Of a stretch of 64,000 nucleotides of DNA, positions 18,805 to 28,000 are shown piece by piece. Source of the DNA: Stieleria varia (GTDB taxonomy: Bacteria; Planctomycetota; Planctomycetia; Pirellulales; Pirellulaceae); contig NZ_CP151726.1 in NCBI RefSeq assembly GCF_038443385.1, positions 4,898,001 through 4,962,000 of the forward strand. Reading direction: 5' to 3'. Positions within the stretch are counted from its first letter, which is position 1. The number at the start of each line of letters is the position of its first letter. The notes under the pieces are model-generated. The model did not search any database, was not told the origin of the DNA, and worked only from the letters and a program-made list of their open reading frames with translations. A program made the translations under genes and the position numbers.

Positions 18805-19100
18805 CCAACCCGTATGAACCGACAGCGACCACAACGGATACTCCGCCACCCGAACCAAAGTCCGCTTGGAAAGTGACGACCGGTTTGATCGGCTGGTGCT
18901 TTGCCGGACTGGTCTATCTGGTCATCGGCTGGCCGGTTGCCGCCGCGTTGGCGTTCTTTTATTCCTTCAATCGCAAGGGACTTGCCGAAAAGGAAGCATT
19001 AGAAGCAAACGTGCGTGCGTGCCCGAATTGCCAACGCGAAATCGGTGCGAATTCTCGTATCTGCCCTCGATGCATGACTCGTTTCGAAAACTCAATTTGA
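18801..19100 (+). CDS. Small zinc-ribbon membrane protein
   Basis: This 99-residue protein has a Pro/Thr-rich N-terminus and one or two membrane helices (GLIGWCFAGLVYLVIGWPVAAALAFFYSF is the hydrophobic zone, about residues 28-56). A C-terminal zinc ribbon, CPNCQREIGANSRICPRCM, has four cysteines in two CxxC pairs. It overlaps the preceding TIGR03032 gene by four bases. No specific role is known. Confidence 0.8.
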   Translation: MTNPYEPTATTTDTPPPEPKSAWKVTTGLIGWCFAGLVYLVIGWPVAAALAFFYSFNRKGLAEKEALEANVRACPNCQREIGANSRICPRCMTRFENSI

Positions 19101-19127
19101 AAACCCGACAGAGCTTCTGAGATCCCC

Positions 19128-19493
19128 ATGAGCCAATCAAAGTCCCACGATCAACGAATCGCAGAACTGACTTTTGCGTCAGTGTATCCGCACTACCTGG
19201 CAAAGGTGGAGAGAAAGGGGCGAACCAAAGAAGAGCTGCATGAAGTGATCCAATGGCTGACAGGTTTCAGCGAAAAAAAGATGCAACAACAGATCGACGA
19301 GGGCGTGACGTTTGAGCAGTTCTTTCAACGCGCCAAGCTCAACAAGAACGCTCACCTCATCACCGGCGCGATCTGCGGCTACCGCGTGGAAGAAATCGAG
19401 AATCCACTGACGCAGAAAGTGCGGTACTTGGACAAGTTGGTCGACGAACTGGCCAAAGGCAAGAAGATGGAAAAGATTCTACGCCAAGAGTGA
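19128..19493 (+). CDS. DUF2200 family protein
   Basis: This 121-residue cytoplasmic protein matches the DUF2200 family as I recall it. It has RIAELTFASVYPHYLAKVER at the start, then EVIQWLTGFSEKKMQQQI. The centre, ITGAICGYRVEEIENPLTQK, is followed by RYLDKLVDELAKGK near the end. It is compact, helical and charged, with no known enzymatic motif. It follows the zinc-ribbon gene by 27 bases on the same strand, so it may be the last gene of that transcript. Confidence 0.85.
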   Translation: MSQSKSHDQRIAELTFASVYPHYLAKVERKGRTKEELHEVIQWLTGFSEKKMQQQIDEGVTFEQFFQRAKLNKNAHLITGAICGYRVEEIENPLTQKVRYLDKLVDELAKGKKMEKILRQE

Positions 19494-20186
19494 AAAGAGA
19501 TCACAAGACCAAACGGCCCTCGCCCACCATTCTTGCTTCCACTGCCAAAAGCCTGAATGGACAACTGCGGCAACAAGAGTTCTGCGAGCAGGAGCATGCC
19601 GCACGGTGTAATTTTCACCGTGTAATTATTGCAGATGAGAAAAATGAGGACACAGCACATCAATAGTTTGCTGAGCGTTCCTGCGTGCCTTCCAAGTCCG
19701 TCCCCGGGGGTAATCTTTTGCACCGCCCCATGCTTAATGCTGCCATCGTCTCCGCGACGAGCATCAGATGACCACCAACGGCGTAGCTCTTTATGGAAAG
19801 CCGCGGAGGCGGCGGAAGCGTAAAGCCTGGGACGCCAGTCCAAGGTCTCGCTCTGGTAGAAAATTACGGGTAGAAAATGTCTCAGAGAACGATTCTTCGG
19901 TACAGTCGCCGCCGACAATCTTCTACCCGTAATCTTCTACCAAATCACAATTGACCAACTGTACGGCTCGACCTTCGTGATGAACACGAAAGCCTTGGAA
20001 GAGAAGGTTACGGGAGGAATGGTCAATGATTGACGAATCAAGGACCGTTACATCCAATCTGCCAAGACTGAAGAAGAAAACCACCCCCGTCCCCATCCGT
20101 CCCCTTTCGTCCCATCCGTCTTGTTTTCTCGCTTCAAAGACCTCCGTCCCCTTATTGTTCGTCGCACCGGTGAGTGAATATCGAAG
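19494..20186. repeat. Non-coding gap with repeat fragments and a 21-base inverted repeat
   Basis: Near 19797-19850 there is a fragment of the larger repeat found at 22650 and 24370 (GGCGGCGGAAGCGTAAAGCC). At 19855-19941 two arms starting GGTAGAAAATTACGGGTAG, with one mismatch between them, face each other across about 45 bases. From 20080 there is a C-rich run with short CCCCATCCGTCCC-like repeats. No gene is supported here. Confidence 0.65.
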
Positions 20187-22328
20187 TCATTCGTCCAGGA
20201 CATTGACTTTCACTGAATTGGCAGTTTCGGCGGACAAGTTGACTTCACCAAGCGAATGAGAATCGTTTGGTTCAGTGGACTCGGAGTGGAGTCGCAGACT
20301 CGCGCCGACAGGAAGTTTCTCTATCGTGTAGTAGCCTTCCGCGTCCGTCTTGACTTTCAAGCGTTTCCATTCAATGGATGTGTCGAGTGGATCCAGCGGG
20401 TCCTGATCTGACTCTTGATCGACCTCAACGCTAACAAACGCGTTGACGGATCGTCCAGCAATGGGCTCTTCGTCTCGGCTGAGCAATCTACCACGAAAAC
20501 TTATGGTGGGTTGCAGCATGACACGCAGCATGCGTTGCGGTTGATCGACTGTGACAATGCCTCCCCAATCACCGTCTTCGCTGTACGCGATCACGGCCAC
20601 ACGCGTGGCCATGGTATTGAACGAAAAAACTCCGTCGTTTCGAACCGAAACCGTTACCGTACCAGGAAACCGTCCATCGATCGATCCGGCGACCACAGTC
20701 AAAGTGCTAAAATCAATCTCCTTGTGATCTCCTTTCACGCAGACGCCAAGGATTGTTCTCGGTTCGTCGAACTCCCGATGAATGGTGAGTTTGTTCGGTT
20801 GCCCCACAACTACGGGGATCTTCTCTTCGACACGCCAATTGGGATCGAGGATGCTGACCTCAAGTTCTTTTCCCGGTTGGACGTGCACGACAGCACCACC
20901 ATCTTCGTTGGTCCTCACCCATGAGGCGCGAGTGCCACTCCCGTATTCCTTCTGACCATTTTTTAGCCAACTGAAAACGTGCGTTTGACACACAAGGAGT
21001 TGTTGATTGGGTAGTGGACGATGGTTTTCGCCAGCGGTTACTTGGATCTCCAACGCAGCCGATCTCTGTATGTCAAGTATAATCGGCGTTGGCTCTCTTC
21101 CGTCATCGGGCGCAGGAATCAGATCGATCATGTCGCTCGTGAATTTCGTATCGTTGACGCAAACGCAGTAGGTCGCACCCGGCAGCACATCGGCCACGAA
21201 TCGGCCCTCTTTGTCCGTCACCGAAAGAAGAACATCACTGCGGCGTAATCGTTCGCCCTGAAAACTTCGCAATTGGATGGTAAACCCGGCTTTCGACCCC
21301 TTGGTACGTTTCAATACTCCTGAAACCTTGACTCGTTTACGCTTTTGTTCGACTCTGACGAGAAAGTCATTGATTACCCACTTACCCTTGTCGACTTGGA
21401 ACCACTGGTTGTCATCCAAATCGACGTAACAACTATGATTCTCCCAGTCGGGAAACCATTTGAATACAGCGTCACCTTGATCATCAGTCACCATCTCCGA
21501 CGCGTCGATGGTACCCATTAAGTTGTAGAACGGTGGCGGTGTCCCTACCTGAAATTGAAATCGAATACCCGACACAGGAATGTTATCGCCGTCAACGACA
21601 TGAATCTTCAGTGGACGACACTCATGAAGCGTCACCGTGTGCGTCTCAGCGTCAGGGTCCCGAATAGGTTCACGATCAAAATAAAATCCGCCAAACCAAG
21701 GATTGTCCGTCCACGTGGTGATCGCACGAAGTTGTTCATCGCTAAGCAAGTCAAACGCCGCAGAACCGTCGTCACCGGTGCGTTTGATCATCACGTGACC
21801 CGTGCTCATTTCCAACTTGACGTTGGCTTTGGCGACAGGTGATCCATCTTGAACGGCTCTCACGGTGACCGTACGAACGCAGTGGCGAAGCGTGATGGGC
21901 AAACCGTCGATTGCAGTTTGCCGCAAGCGGACCCGATCAATGGTTAGATCGCTGCGCTGGGAACCGTCTGCCGATACGGCATCAATACGCACTGCGTACC
22001 AGTCCTGGCGATGCACCGGCAACCATACTTCGTATTGATTCCCCGTCACCGTCACGGGCAAAGTTTCGGAAACCGTCCTGCGGTTCAACTTCGCCGACAC
22101 AGACGGATTCGTCGCTGGTTCGCCTGAGGGCAGCAGGATGTCACCTTTTAATCGAATCTCCAAATCATCCAGGTTGCCCCGGATCCATTCCTCCGCAGTT
22201 TCTGCCTCGTCTACGCTGTTGGGAGCGACTGATTCTTCTCCTAGGCTTGCCATCGCAAACGGCAGGGTGGCGATTGTGAAAAGCAATACAAACCGAACGG
22301 TTCGAAAAACATTAGCGATTGGCAGCAT
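20187..22328 (-). CDS. Secreted multidomain protein, paralog 1 of a pair flanking the PKS/NRPS island
   Basis: This 713-residue exported protein of unknown function starts at the ATG at 22328. A signal peptide (FRTVRFVLLFTIATLPFAMA) follows; the long upstream extension lies in repeat DNA and is rejected. The body looks like a chain of carboxypeptidase-regulatory or Ig-like beta-sandwich domains. Repeated signatures are of the type DKEGRFVADVLPGATYCVCVND and DAEGYYTIEKLPVGA. It aligns along its whole length with the protein at 38905-41064 (for example EEWIRGNLDDLEIRLKG against EEWIRGDGENLEIRLRG, and IHREFDEPRTILG against IHREFDEPRTVLG). No enzyme motif is seen. Confidence 0.82.
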   Translation of the reverse strand: MLPIANVFRTVRFVLLFTIATLPFAMASLGEESVAPNSVDEAETAEEWIRGNLDDLEIRLKGDILLPSGEPATNPSVSAKLNRRTVSETLPVTVTGNQYEVWLPVHRQDWYAVRIDAVSADGSQRSDLTIDRVRLRQTAIDGLPITLRHCVRTVTVRAVQDGSPVAKANVKLEMSTGHVMIKRTGDDGSAAFDLLSDEQLRAITTWTDNPWFGGFYFDREPIRDPDAETHTVTLHECRPLKIHVVDGDNIPVSGIRFQFQVGTPPPFYNLMGTIDASEMVTDDQGDAVFKWFPDWENHSCYVDLDDNQWFQVDKGKWVINDFLVRVEQKRKRVKVSGVLKRTKGSKAGFTIQLRSFQGERLRRSDVLLSVTDKEGRFVADVLPGATYCVCVNDTKFTSDMIDLIPAPDDGREPTPIILDIQRSAALEIQVTAGENHRPLPNQQLLVCQTHVFSWLKNGQKEYGSGTRASWVRTNEDGGAVVHVQPGKELEVSILDPNWRVEEKIPVVVGQPNKLTIHREFDEPRTILGVCVKGDHKEIDFSTLTVVAGSIDGRFPGTVTVSVRNDGVFSFNTMATRVAVIAYSEDGDWGGIVTVDQPQRMLRVMLQPTISFRGRLLSRDEEPIAGRSVNAFVSVEVDQESDQDPLDPLDTSIEWKRLKVKTDAEGYYTIEKLPVGASLRLHSESTEPNDSHSLGEVNLSAETANSVKVNVLDE

Positions 22329-22449
22329 CGTGATCTCAAAACCAGTAGGGTCCGACGGACGATTCCAAGGACCACTGTATTGCCAGCCAGTAACCACGTC
22401 AAACTTATGCGCCCTCGCGACCTCATCGAAGGAGGATCGCCGCCAATAT

Positions 22450-22649
22450 GTTTGATATGGCAAAGAAAAAGGGACGGCAAAGAAAAAGGGACGGGCAAAG
22501 AAAAAGGGACGGGGGTAGTTTGGGCCGGGGGTAGTTTGGGCACACGAGACGGCAGCGTAAAGCGTGGGGCGTGAGCCCCATGGGGGGACGCACCACCGCG
22601 TCTGAAAAGCCGGCAAAGAAAACGGGACGGGGGTAATATTGGGCACACG
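22450..22649. repeat. Purine-rich short repeats upstream of paralog 1
   Basis: The segment holds four iterations of a short unit around GGCAAAGAAAAAGGGACGGG, plus two of GGGGGTAGTTTGGGC. These sit in front of a first partial copy of the large repeat (ACGGCAGCGTAAAGCGTGGG). The block looks like slippage-prone or recombining repeat DNA. It also creates a spurious N-terminal extension of the neighbouring gene. Confidence 0.7.
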
Positions 22650-22885
22650 AAACGGCAGCGTAAAGCATGGGACGTGAGCCCCATGGGGGGCGAACCACCG
22701 CGTCTGAAAAGCCGCGACGCGGCGACAGATACGTCACGGATTCTCACACAATCTGTCGCCGCCTCCGCGGCTTGTCTGGCGTCGTTGCGGAACGTGACCT
22801 GGGACTGACGTCCCAGGCTTTACGCTTTCGCCGCCTCCGCGGCTTTCGATGGCGAACGAGCAATAAAGTACTGAGGGTGAGAGTA
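22650..22885 (+). repeat. ~220-bp dispersed repeat, copy 1
   Basis: The copy runs from CGGCAGCGTAAAGCATGGG to CGAACGAGCAATAA. A nearly identical copy in the same orientation is at 24370-24600. Its two ends are inverted relative to each other (CGTAAAGCATGGG against CCCAGGCTTTACG). Inside, GGCGACAGATACGTCACGG and CAATCTGTCGCC form another stem. It has no coding signal. Partial copies lie near 19800 and 24730. Confidence 0.85.
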
Positions 22886-23022
22886 ATTGGTGTCGGATGC
22901 CGACTTGGGCGCGGTCTCCGCTTTATTGCTGCCCCTGGTCTCCCCGAATGGGAGCAGACAATATGGGGAAGGGAGGATTAGGCAGACAACGGATGAGAGC
23001 GCCGCCTCGATGTGGATGTTTG

Positions 23023-23085
23023 CACGCGAAGGCGTTAAGACGCGAAGAGTGGGCACTTGTCTTCGCGTCTTTGCGCCTTCGCGTG
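23023..23085. repeat. Long imperfect inverted repeat
   Basis: Two 25-base arms at 23023-23047 and 23061-23085 match at all but two positions around a 13-base centre. The left arm begins CACGCGAAGGCG and the right arm ends CGCCTTCGCGTG. The stem is stable enough to stop transcription in either direction but has no T-run. The rest of the gap from 22886 to 23279 shows nothing coding. Confidence 0.8.
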
Positions 23086-23279
23086 AGTAAACTTGGAGGG
23101 TGAGAAACGGTGTCGGACACCGAATTGGAAGGATGAGCGATGATCAGGAGCGACGTGTTCGTTCTCGTGGACAATCCTTGCGACGAATTGGCGATTCGAG
23201 ATCGAACTTCCTCGCAGTCGAATCCAGTTAGGACTCGTCGCCACACGGAATGCCGCGGCGCATGCTTCAACGGAGCTTC

Positions 23280-24044
23280 TCATGTTCCGTCAACCAAATT
23301 GGCTTCCGACGTCTTCTCTCCTCCGGAATCGCTAGGATTCAAGGGTTCGGAACCTTCGACGTCACCGCTGAACAATTCCCATTGAATTGGCTGACGCGTT
23401 GAGAGGTAGATTTCAACTTCATTCCCAGGAACTCTTGCGACTTTGAAAATCAAGTCGCCGTCATTAGGGATGCAGACGCAAGCGAATTCTTCTCCGTGAA
23501 TCTTGAAAGAAATGTTGTTGCCTTTTAATTCACCGATGCTTTTCCAAGCAATAAGAACATTGTTGAAACTGATAAACTCGTCGCTCATCGTCTCGTCACC
23601 TTCCCGCTCTACATCCTGGACGACCTTATTCACGACGCCGGAGTCTGAAATCTGCCAGAACGAATTTCCCTTCACTAATGAGTCGATGACCTCGAGCTTG
23701 CCATCATTTGATCGATACCGTGCGAATCGCGGCGACGGTCCCTTGAAATCGACGAGCGTAAAAAACGACCACTGACCTGCGTCCTTATCCAACAGAGCAT
23801 AGGCGTCACAGGAAACGTCGACCTCATAGTTCGGGGAAGTAATCGCACTGCGTTCGGTCACTCTTTTCAATCGAACCACGAATCCGCTGTACTGTTCTGT
23901 CTCGACTAACGTGAGTTCATTTGGAGTGAGCCACTGCGTTTGTGGGCTTTGATGCTTGGAACAGCCTGAAGCACTCGTCAGTGTTGCGACAACCACTAAC
24001 AGGAGCGAGCACGAAATAATTCCACCCAAATCTAGGTGATTCAT
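23280..24044 (-). CDS. Secreted or lipid-anchored protein of unknown function
   Basis: This 254-residue protein has an N-terminal hydrophobic segment (IISCSLLLVVVATLTSASGC) ending in a possible lipobox cysteine. The -3 residue is Ala, so the lipobox is weak. The rest is a soluble domain without recognised motifs; single Cys residues occur at CDAYALLD and ACVCIPND. It lies alone between two copies of the ~220-bp repeat. I cannot assign a role. Confidence 0.7.
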   Translation of the reverse strand: MNHLDLGGIISCSLLLVVVATLTSASGCSKHQSPQTQWLTPNELTLVETEQYSGFVVRLKRVTERSAITSPNYEVDVSCDAYALLDKDAGQWSFFTLVDFKGPSPRFARYRSNDGKLEVIDSLVKGNSFWQISDSGVVNKVVQDVEREGDETMSDEFISFNNVLIAWKSIGELKGNNISFKIHGEEFACVCIPNDGDLIFKVARVPGNEVEIYLSTRQPIQWELFSGDVEGSEPLNPSDSGGEKTSEANLVDGT

Positions 24045-24195
24045 TGAAACTCAGCTCCCGTGAATTCTGGAATTTCGGATGACAAAACTCTTGCTCTACC
24101 CTCGTCATTGTTTTGATGGGGACAGAGTATTGTCGGACTAGTCAGCAAAGTGAACGGTCCCAGTTCGTGAGTTCACAATTTCACAAGTTCGTCTT

Positions 24196-24238
24196 CTTTC
24201 CAATCGTTTGCCGCCTTTGGCGGCAAACGATTGGAAAG
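24196..24238. repeat. Perfect 20-bp hairpin
   Basis: Arms 24196-24215 and 24219-24238 (CTTTCCAATCGTTTGCCGCC and its exact inverse) are separated by three T bases. No T-run follows on either strand, so it is not a classical terminator. It is 152 bases upstream of the start of the lipoprotein-like gene. Confidence 0.85.
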
Positions 24239-24369
24239 ACGGAGCCACGTTAATGGAGGCCTCGTCAAGCTAACTTCGAAACTCATCTACTCATGAGGCA
24301 AGCTCATGGGGGTCCAGAGGATGATGCAGGGTATTATATCGCTTCCAGCTTCCACCTCAAATTCCCAGT

Positions 24370-24600
24370 CGCAGATGCGACGGCAGCGTAAAACATGGGG
24401 CGTGAACCCCATGGGGGGCGCACCACCGCGTCTGAAAAGCCGCGACGCGGCGACAGATACGTCACGGATTCTCACACAATCTGTCGCCGCCTCCGCGGCT
24501 TGTCTGGCGTCGTTGCGGAACGTGACCTGGGACTTGCGTCCCAGGCTTTACGCTTTCGCCGCCTCCGCGGCTTTTTAAGACGAACGAGCAATAACGGCCG
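24370..24600 (+). repeat. ~220-bp dispersed repeat, copy 2
   Basis: The same sequence and orientation as 22650-22885, with only a few substitutions (for example ACTTGCGTCCCAGG for ACTGACGTCCCAGG). The pair brackets the lipoprotein-like gene at 23280-24044 as direct repeats about 1.7 kb apart. Recombination between them would delete that gene. Confidence 0.85.
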
Positions 24601-24757
24601 ATTGGTCCCACCCATCAACTTGACACTGCGTTATCGGGAAATCGTATGCACATCCTGACACAACAGATAGCGTTGAACGGATGGCGTCATGCAGAGCATG
24701 ACCTACCGGGATCCCAGTCGCGGATGCGACGGCAGCGTAAAGCATGGGGCGTGAGCC

Positions 24758-25005
24758 TGGACTGCTCAACATTTGGTGTTGACCTGTTTTACGCTGCCTC
24801 CGTTTTGTTCACCATGTCACCTCCACCAAGGAACTTGGGGGCGGGCGAGCAGAGCCGTTTAGGCGAATGCGAGGGAGGGGGCAACGGTGACGCGAGAGGC
24901 TCGTCAACGCGTATTGCGGCGCGTAGGCCCCCTCCCGGATCTTGCTTCGCTCGATCCGACCTCCCCCAGCTGCGCCGGTGGAGGTGACAGTTAACTTGAA
25001 CGAGC
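24758..25005. repeat. Nested repeat remnants downstream of the NRPS gene
   Basis: At 24758-24783 there is the left terminus of the hairpin-array element (TGGACTGCTCAACATTTGG). At 24816-24881 a 66-base block matches 53246-53313 in inverted orientation. Outer arms CACCTCCACC and GGTGGAGGTG (about 24819 and 24980) bracket a GAGGGAGGGGGC and GCCCCCTCCC pair. No gene is supported between the NRPS stop at 25090 and the lipoprotein-like gene. Confidence 0.7.
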
Positions 25006-25089
25006 AATAATGGGAAAGGGGTTTTTACGCGTAAGGCCTACGAATCCGCCTTCGAAATCCTCTACGCCACCCATTGATGAGGCGTCCCC

Positions 25090-28000
25090 TTAGCGGGTTG
25101 CGGGGAATGGTTGCGTCAAGGCGTCGGCTAACTGCTTGACGTGCGGTTGTTGCACCATGCTGTGATGATGACCACTCACATACTGCACATCCACTTGTCG
25201 CACCCACTTGCTCCAACCTCGGTCTGACTGTGAATCAGATGCGGCCTCCATCGGGACATCGGTGGGGCGGACCAACAATACATCGACATCCAACGGTTGC
25301 AACTCGTACTGCGATGCAAGCTCGACGTGGTGTCGAAACAAACGCTTCAAATCGGCGATGATCTTCTCCACCAATGCCGGTGGCGTCTCCTCAGCCAAAA
25401 CACCGAGTTTTTCCGCGTGGCGGTACAGCATCGGCAGAATCTCGTCTTCCGATAGTTGTGCCAGATCACGGAGCGAAAGATCGATTCCGTACTCCAAACC
25501 CACCGCGTTTGCGTCCTCGTCCGCAGATCGCTCCGGAATGGTTGTGTCCAACAGCACCAGTCGATCGACCGACAGTCCGGCCGACATCATCTGTCTGGCG
25601 ATCTCATACGCGACCACGCCGCCCAAGGACCAGCCGCCGATTTGATAGGGACCGTCGGATTGGATCGTACGAATCGCTGCGATGTACTCGTTCGACATCT
25701 CATCAATCGTTTCCGGCAGTCGCTCCGTACCATGCAATCCACGTGATCGGATCGCCCACAGCGGCTGCTCGGCAGGCATCGCATCGGCCAGTTCACGATA
25801 ACAAGCAACGATCCCGCCAGGCGGATGGATCATGAACAGCGGACGAAGCTCCCCAGAGGGCTTCAGCGGCGCTAGCAGCGGGTGCAGGTCACTTTCCGAA
25901 TCAGAATGAATCGATCGCTTGGCCCACTCGACACAGTGCCGACCGAATCGCTCCTCCATCTGCGATTCGTAAAGCTCCACGAGTCGACGTGAGAGCTGGC
26001 TGATGTCGGCCAAGTCAAAAAGGAGTGCCGTGGGGACATCGACACCAAGGATGTCCGACAGAGTTTGCGTCAACATTGCGGCTTGCAGAGAGCTGCCGCC
26101 GAGCTGAAAAAAGTTTTCGGTCACGCCGACGGCAGGCAGTTGAAGTGTCTCTGCCCACAAGTCAGCCAAGAAACGTTCCAGCTCCGTCTGCGGCAATACG
26201 CCCACATCTTGGCGTGTCGATTGACTGACGATCTCCGGCAACTGATTCCTCAGCAATTTGCCGCTCGTGCCGGTGGGTAACTCCGTCAATCCCGAGAACA
26301 CCTGCGGACGTTTGTAGCTGGGCAACTTTTCGGCGACAAACCGGGTCAGTGAAGTGACCATCGCGTCATTAAGTTGAGCTGACGGTTCACCGTCGTCGCC
26401 GTCCGGGACGACGAAGGCCACGAGCATTGCAGAGGGTGAGTCGGCATTGAGAATCTTGCATGCGGCTGCGGAGACTTGAGGATGGTTGGCGACGACCCGC
26501 TCAATCTCCTCCAGCTCGATCCGATACCCACCTAGTTTCACTTGTCCATCGTCTCGCCTGAGAAATTCAATCTGTCCATCCACGCGACGACGCCCGATGT
26601 CGCCCGTCAGATAGACGCGTTGTTCGTTGTTTGCATCAGGCAAAGCAACAAACGAATTCTGCGTTTTCATCGGATCGGCAAGGTATCCGGTGGCCAGTCC
26701 ACGACCGGTGATCGCGATTTGCCCAGGAACCGTGGGCGGATTGGGTTGCAGAAACTCGTTGACAATGCGAATCTCCGCGCCGTCGATTTCTGTTCCGATG
26801 GGGACACGCCGATTGGCGGGATGATCGGTCGCACAATACGCGGTGGCTTCAACGGAACATTCCGTGGGTCCATAGAAATTCCACAATTCCGCTTTCGTGA
26901 TTTGGCGAACAAGGCGCGGCAGGTCACTAGGCATCGCTTCGCCGCCACACCAAATCTGCCTGACGCTGGTAACCTTTCGAAACCGCGGACGTTGCAGCAG
27001 AACACGGATCAAGCTGGGGACGGCGGGCAAGATCGTGATGGAGTCGCGAATGATCTGATCGATCAACGAATCGGGATCACGAAACACACCAGCGTCAGGC
27101 CAAACAAGCGTGGCACCCTGAGCGAGCGTCGTGAACGCTACTCCAATCGCCGCGTCGAACTGATGCGACAACAACATCAACACGCGATCGTCGCTCAAAA
27201 GTGGCACGTCGCGGCTACGCCAACGAAGCGTGTTGGCGATTCCACGGTGAGGAACCATCACTCCTTTGGGCGTGCCCGTTGATCCGGAAGTGTAGATGAC
27301 ATAAGCAAGATCGTTCGGAGAAACATCATCGTTCTTTGACACACTCGACGGTGAGTCTTTCATTACATCACGCAGCTCGATTCTGCGATCCGCCGGTACT
27401 GATTCTTGCCAGGAACCGGTGTCATCAACGATGGCGAAAGGAATCGTGGTATCGCACTGAAGCTGCTGAAACGAAACCGCCGGTTGCGAACTGTCGATCG
27501 GAATGAACGCGGCACCGGACGCCATCACGCCAAGGATGCCGATCATCGCATCGGCTCCTCGTGGGGCGCAAACCGGAACAAAATCACCAATACCGACCTT
27601 CGCCGCGTTCAAATGCGCTGCCAATCGAAGCGCACGATCCAGAACCTCTCGATAAGTGAGAACAACGTCGTCAAGCTGCATCGCCGGTCGATCTGCATAC
27701 TCGCACTCCGCTGGACCGAACAACAGCGATTTGAGAGTCTCCTCAGGGCTGTCAACACGGGCATGACCATGCGACGACTCGATCCGTTTGTCATTCCACG
27801 CGACGGACTTCACTCTCTCATCTGGCGAACGAAGCAACTGGGTGAACAGTGTTTGAAAGTTCTGCGACATCTGTTCAACGGTGTCACGCTGAAACAAATC
27901 TCGGCAGTAACAAATCAATCCACGAAGCTCGTTTTGTGCAAACTCAAAGACGAACTCGACGTCGTGATGGCAAGTCGGGTGACGCACGAAGAATCCTTCC

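Noticed and set aside
24196-24238. Rho-independent terminator
   Set aside because: The stem is perfect but no run of T follows on either strand and it is not placed after a gene end.
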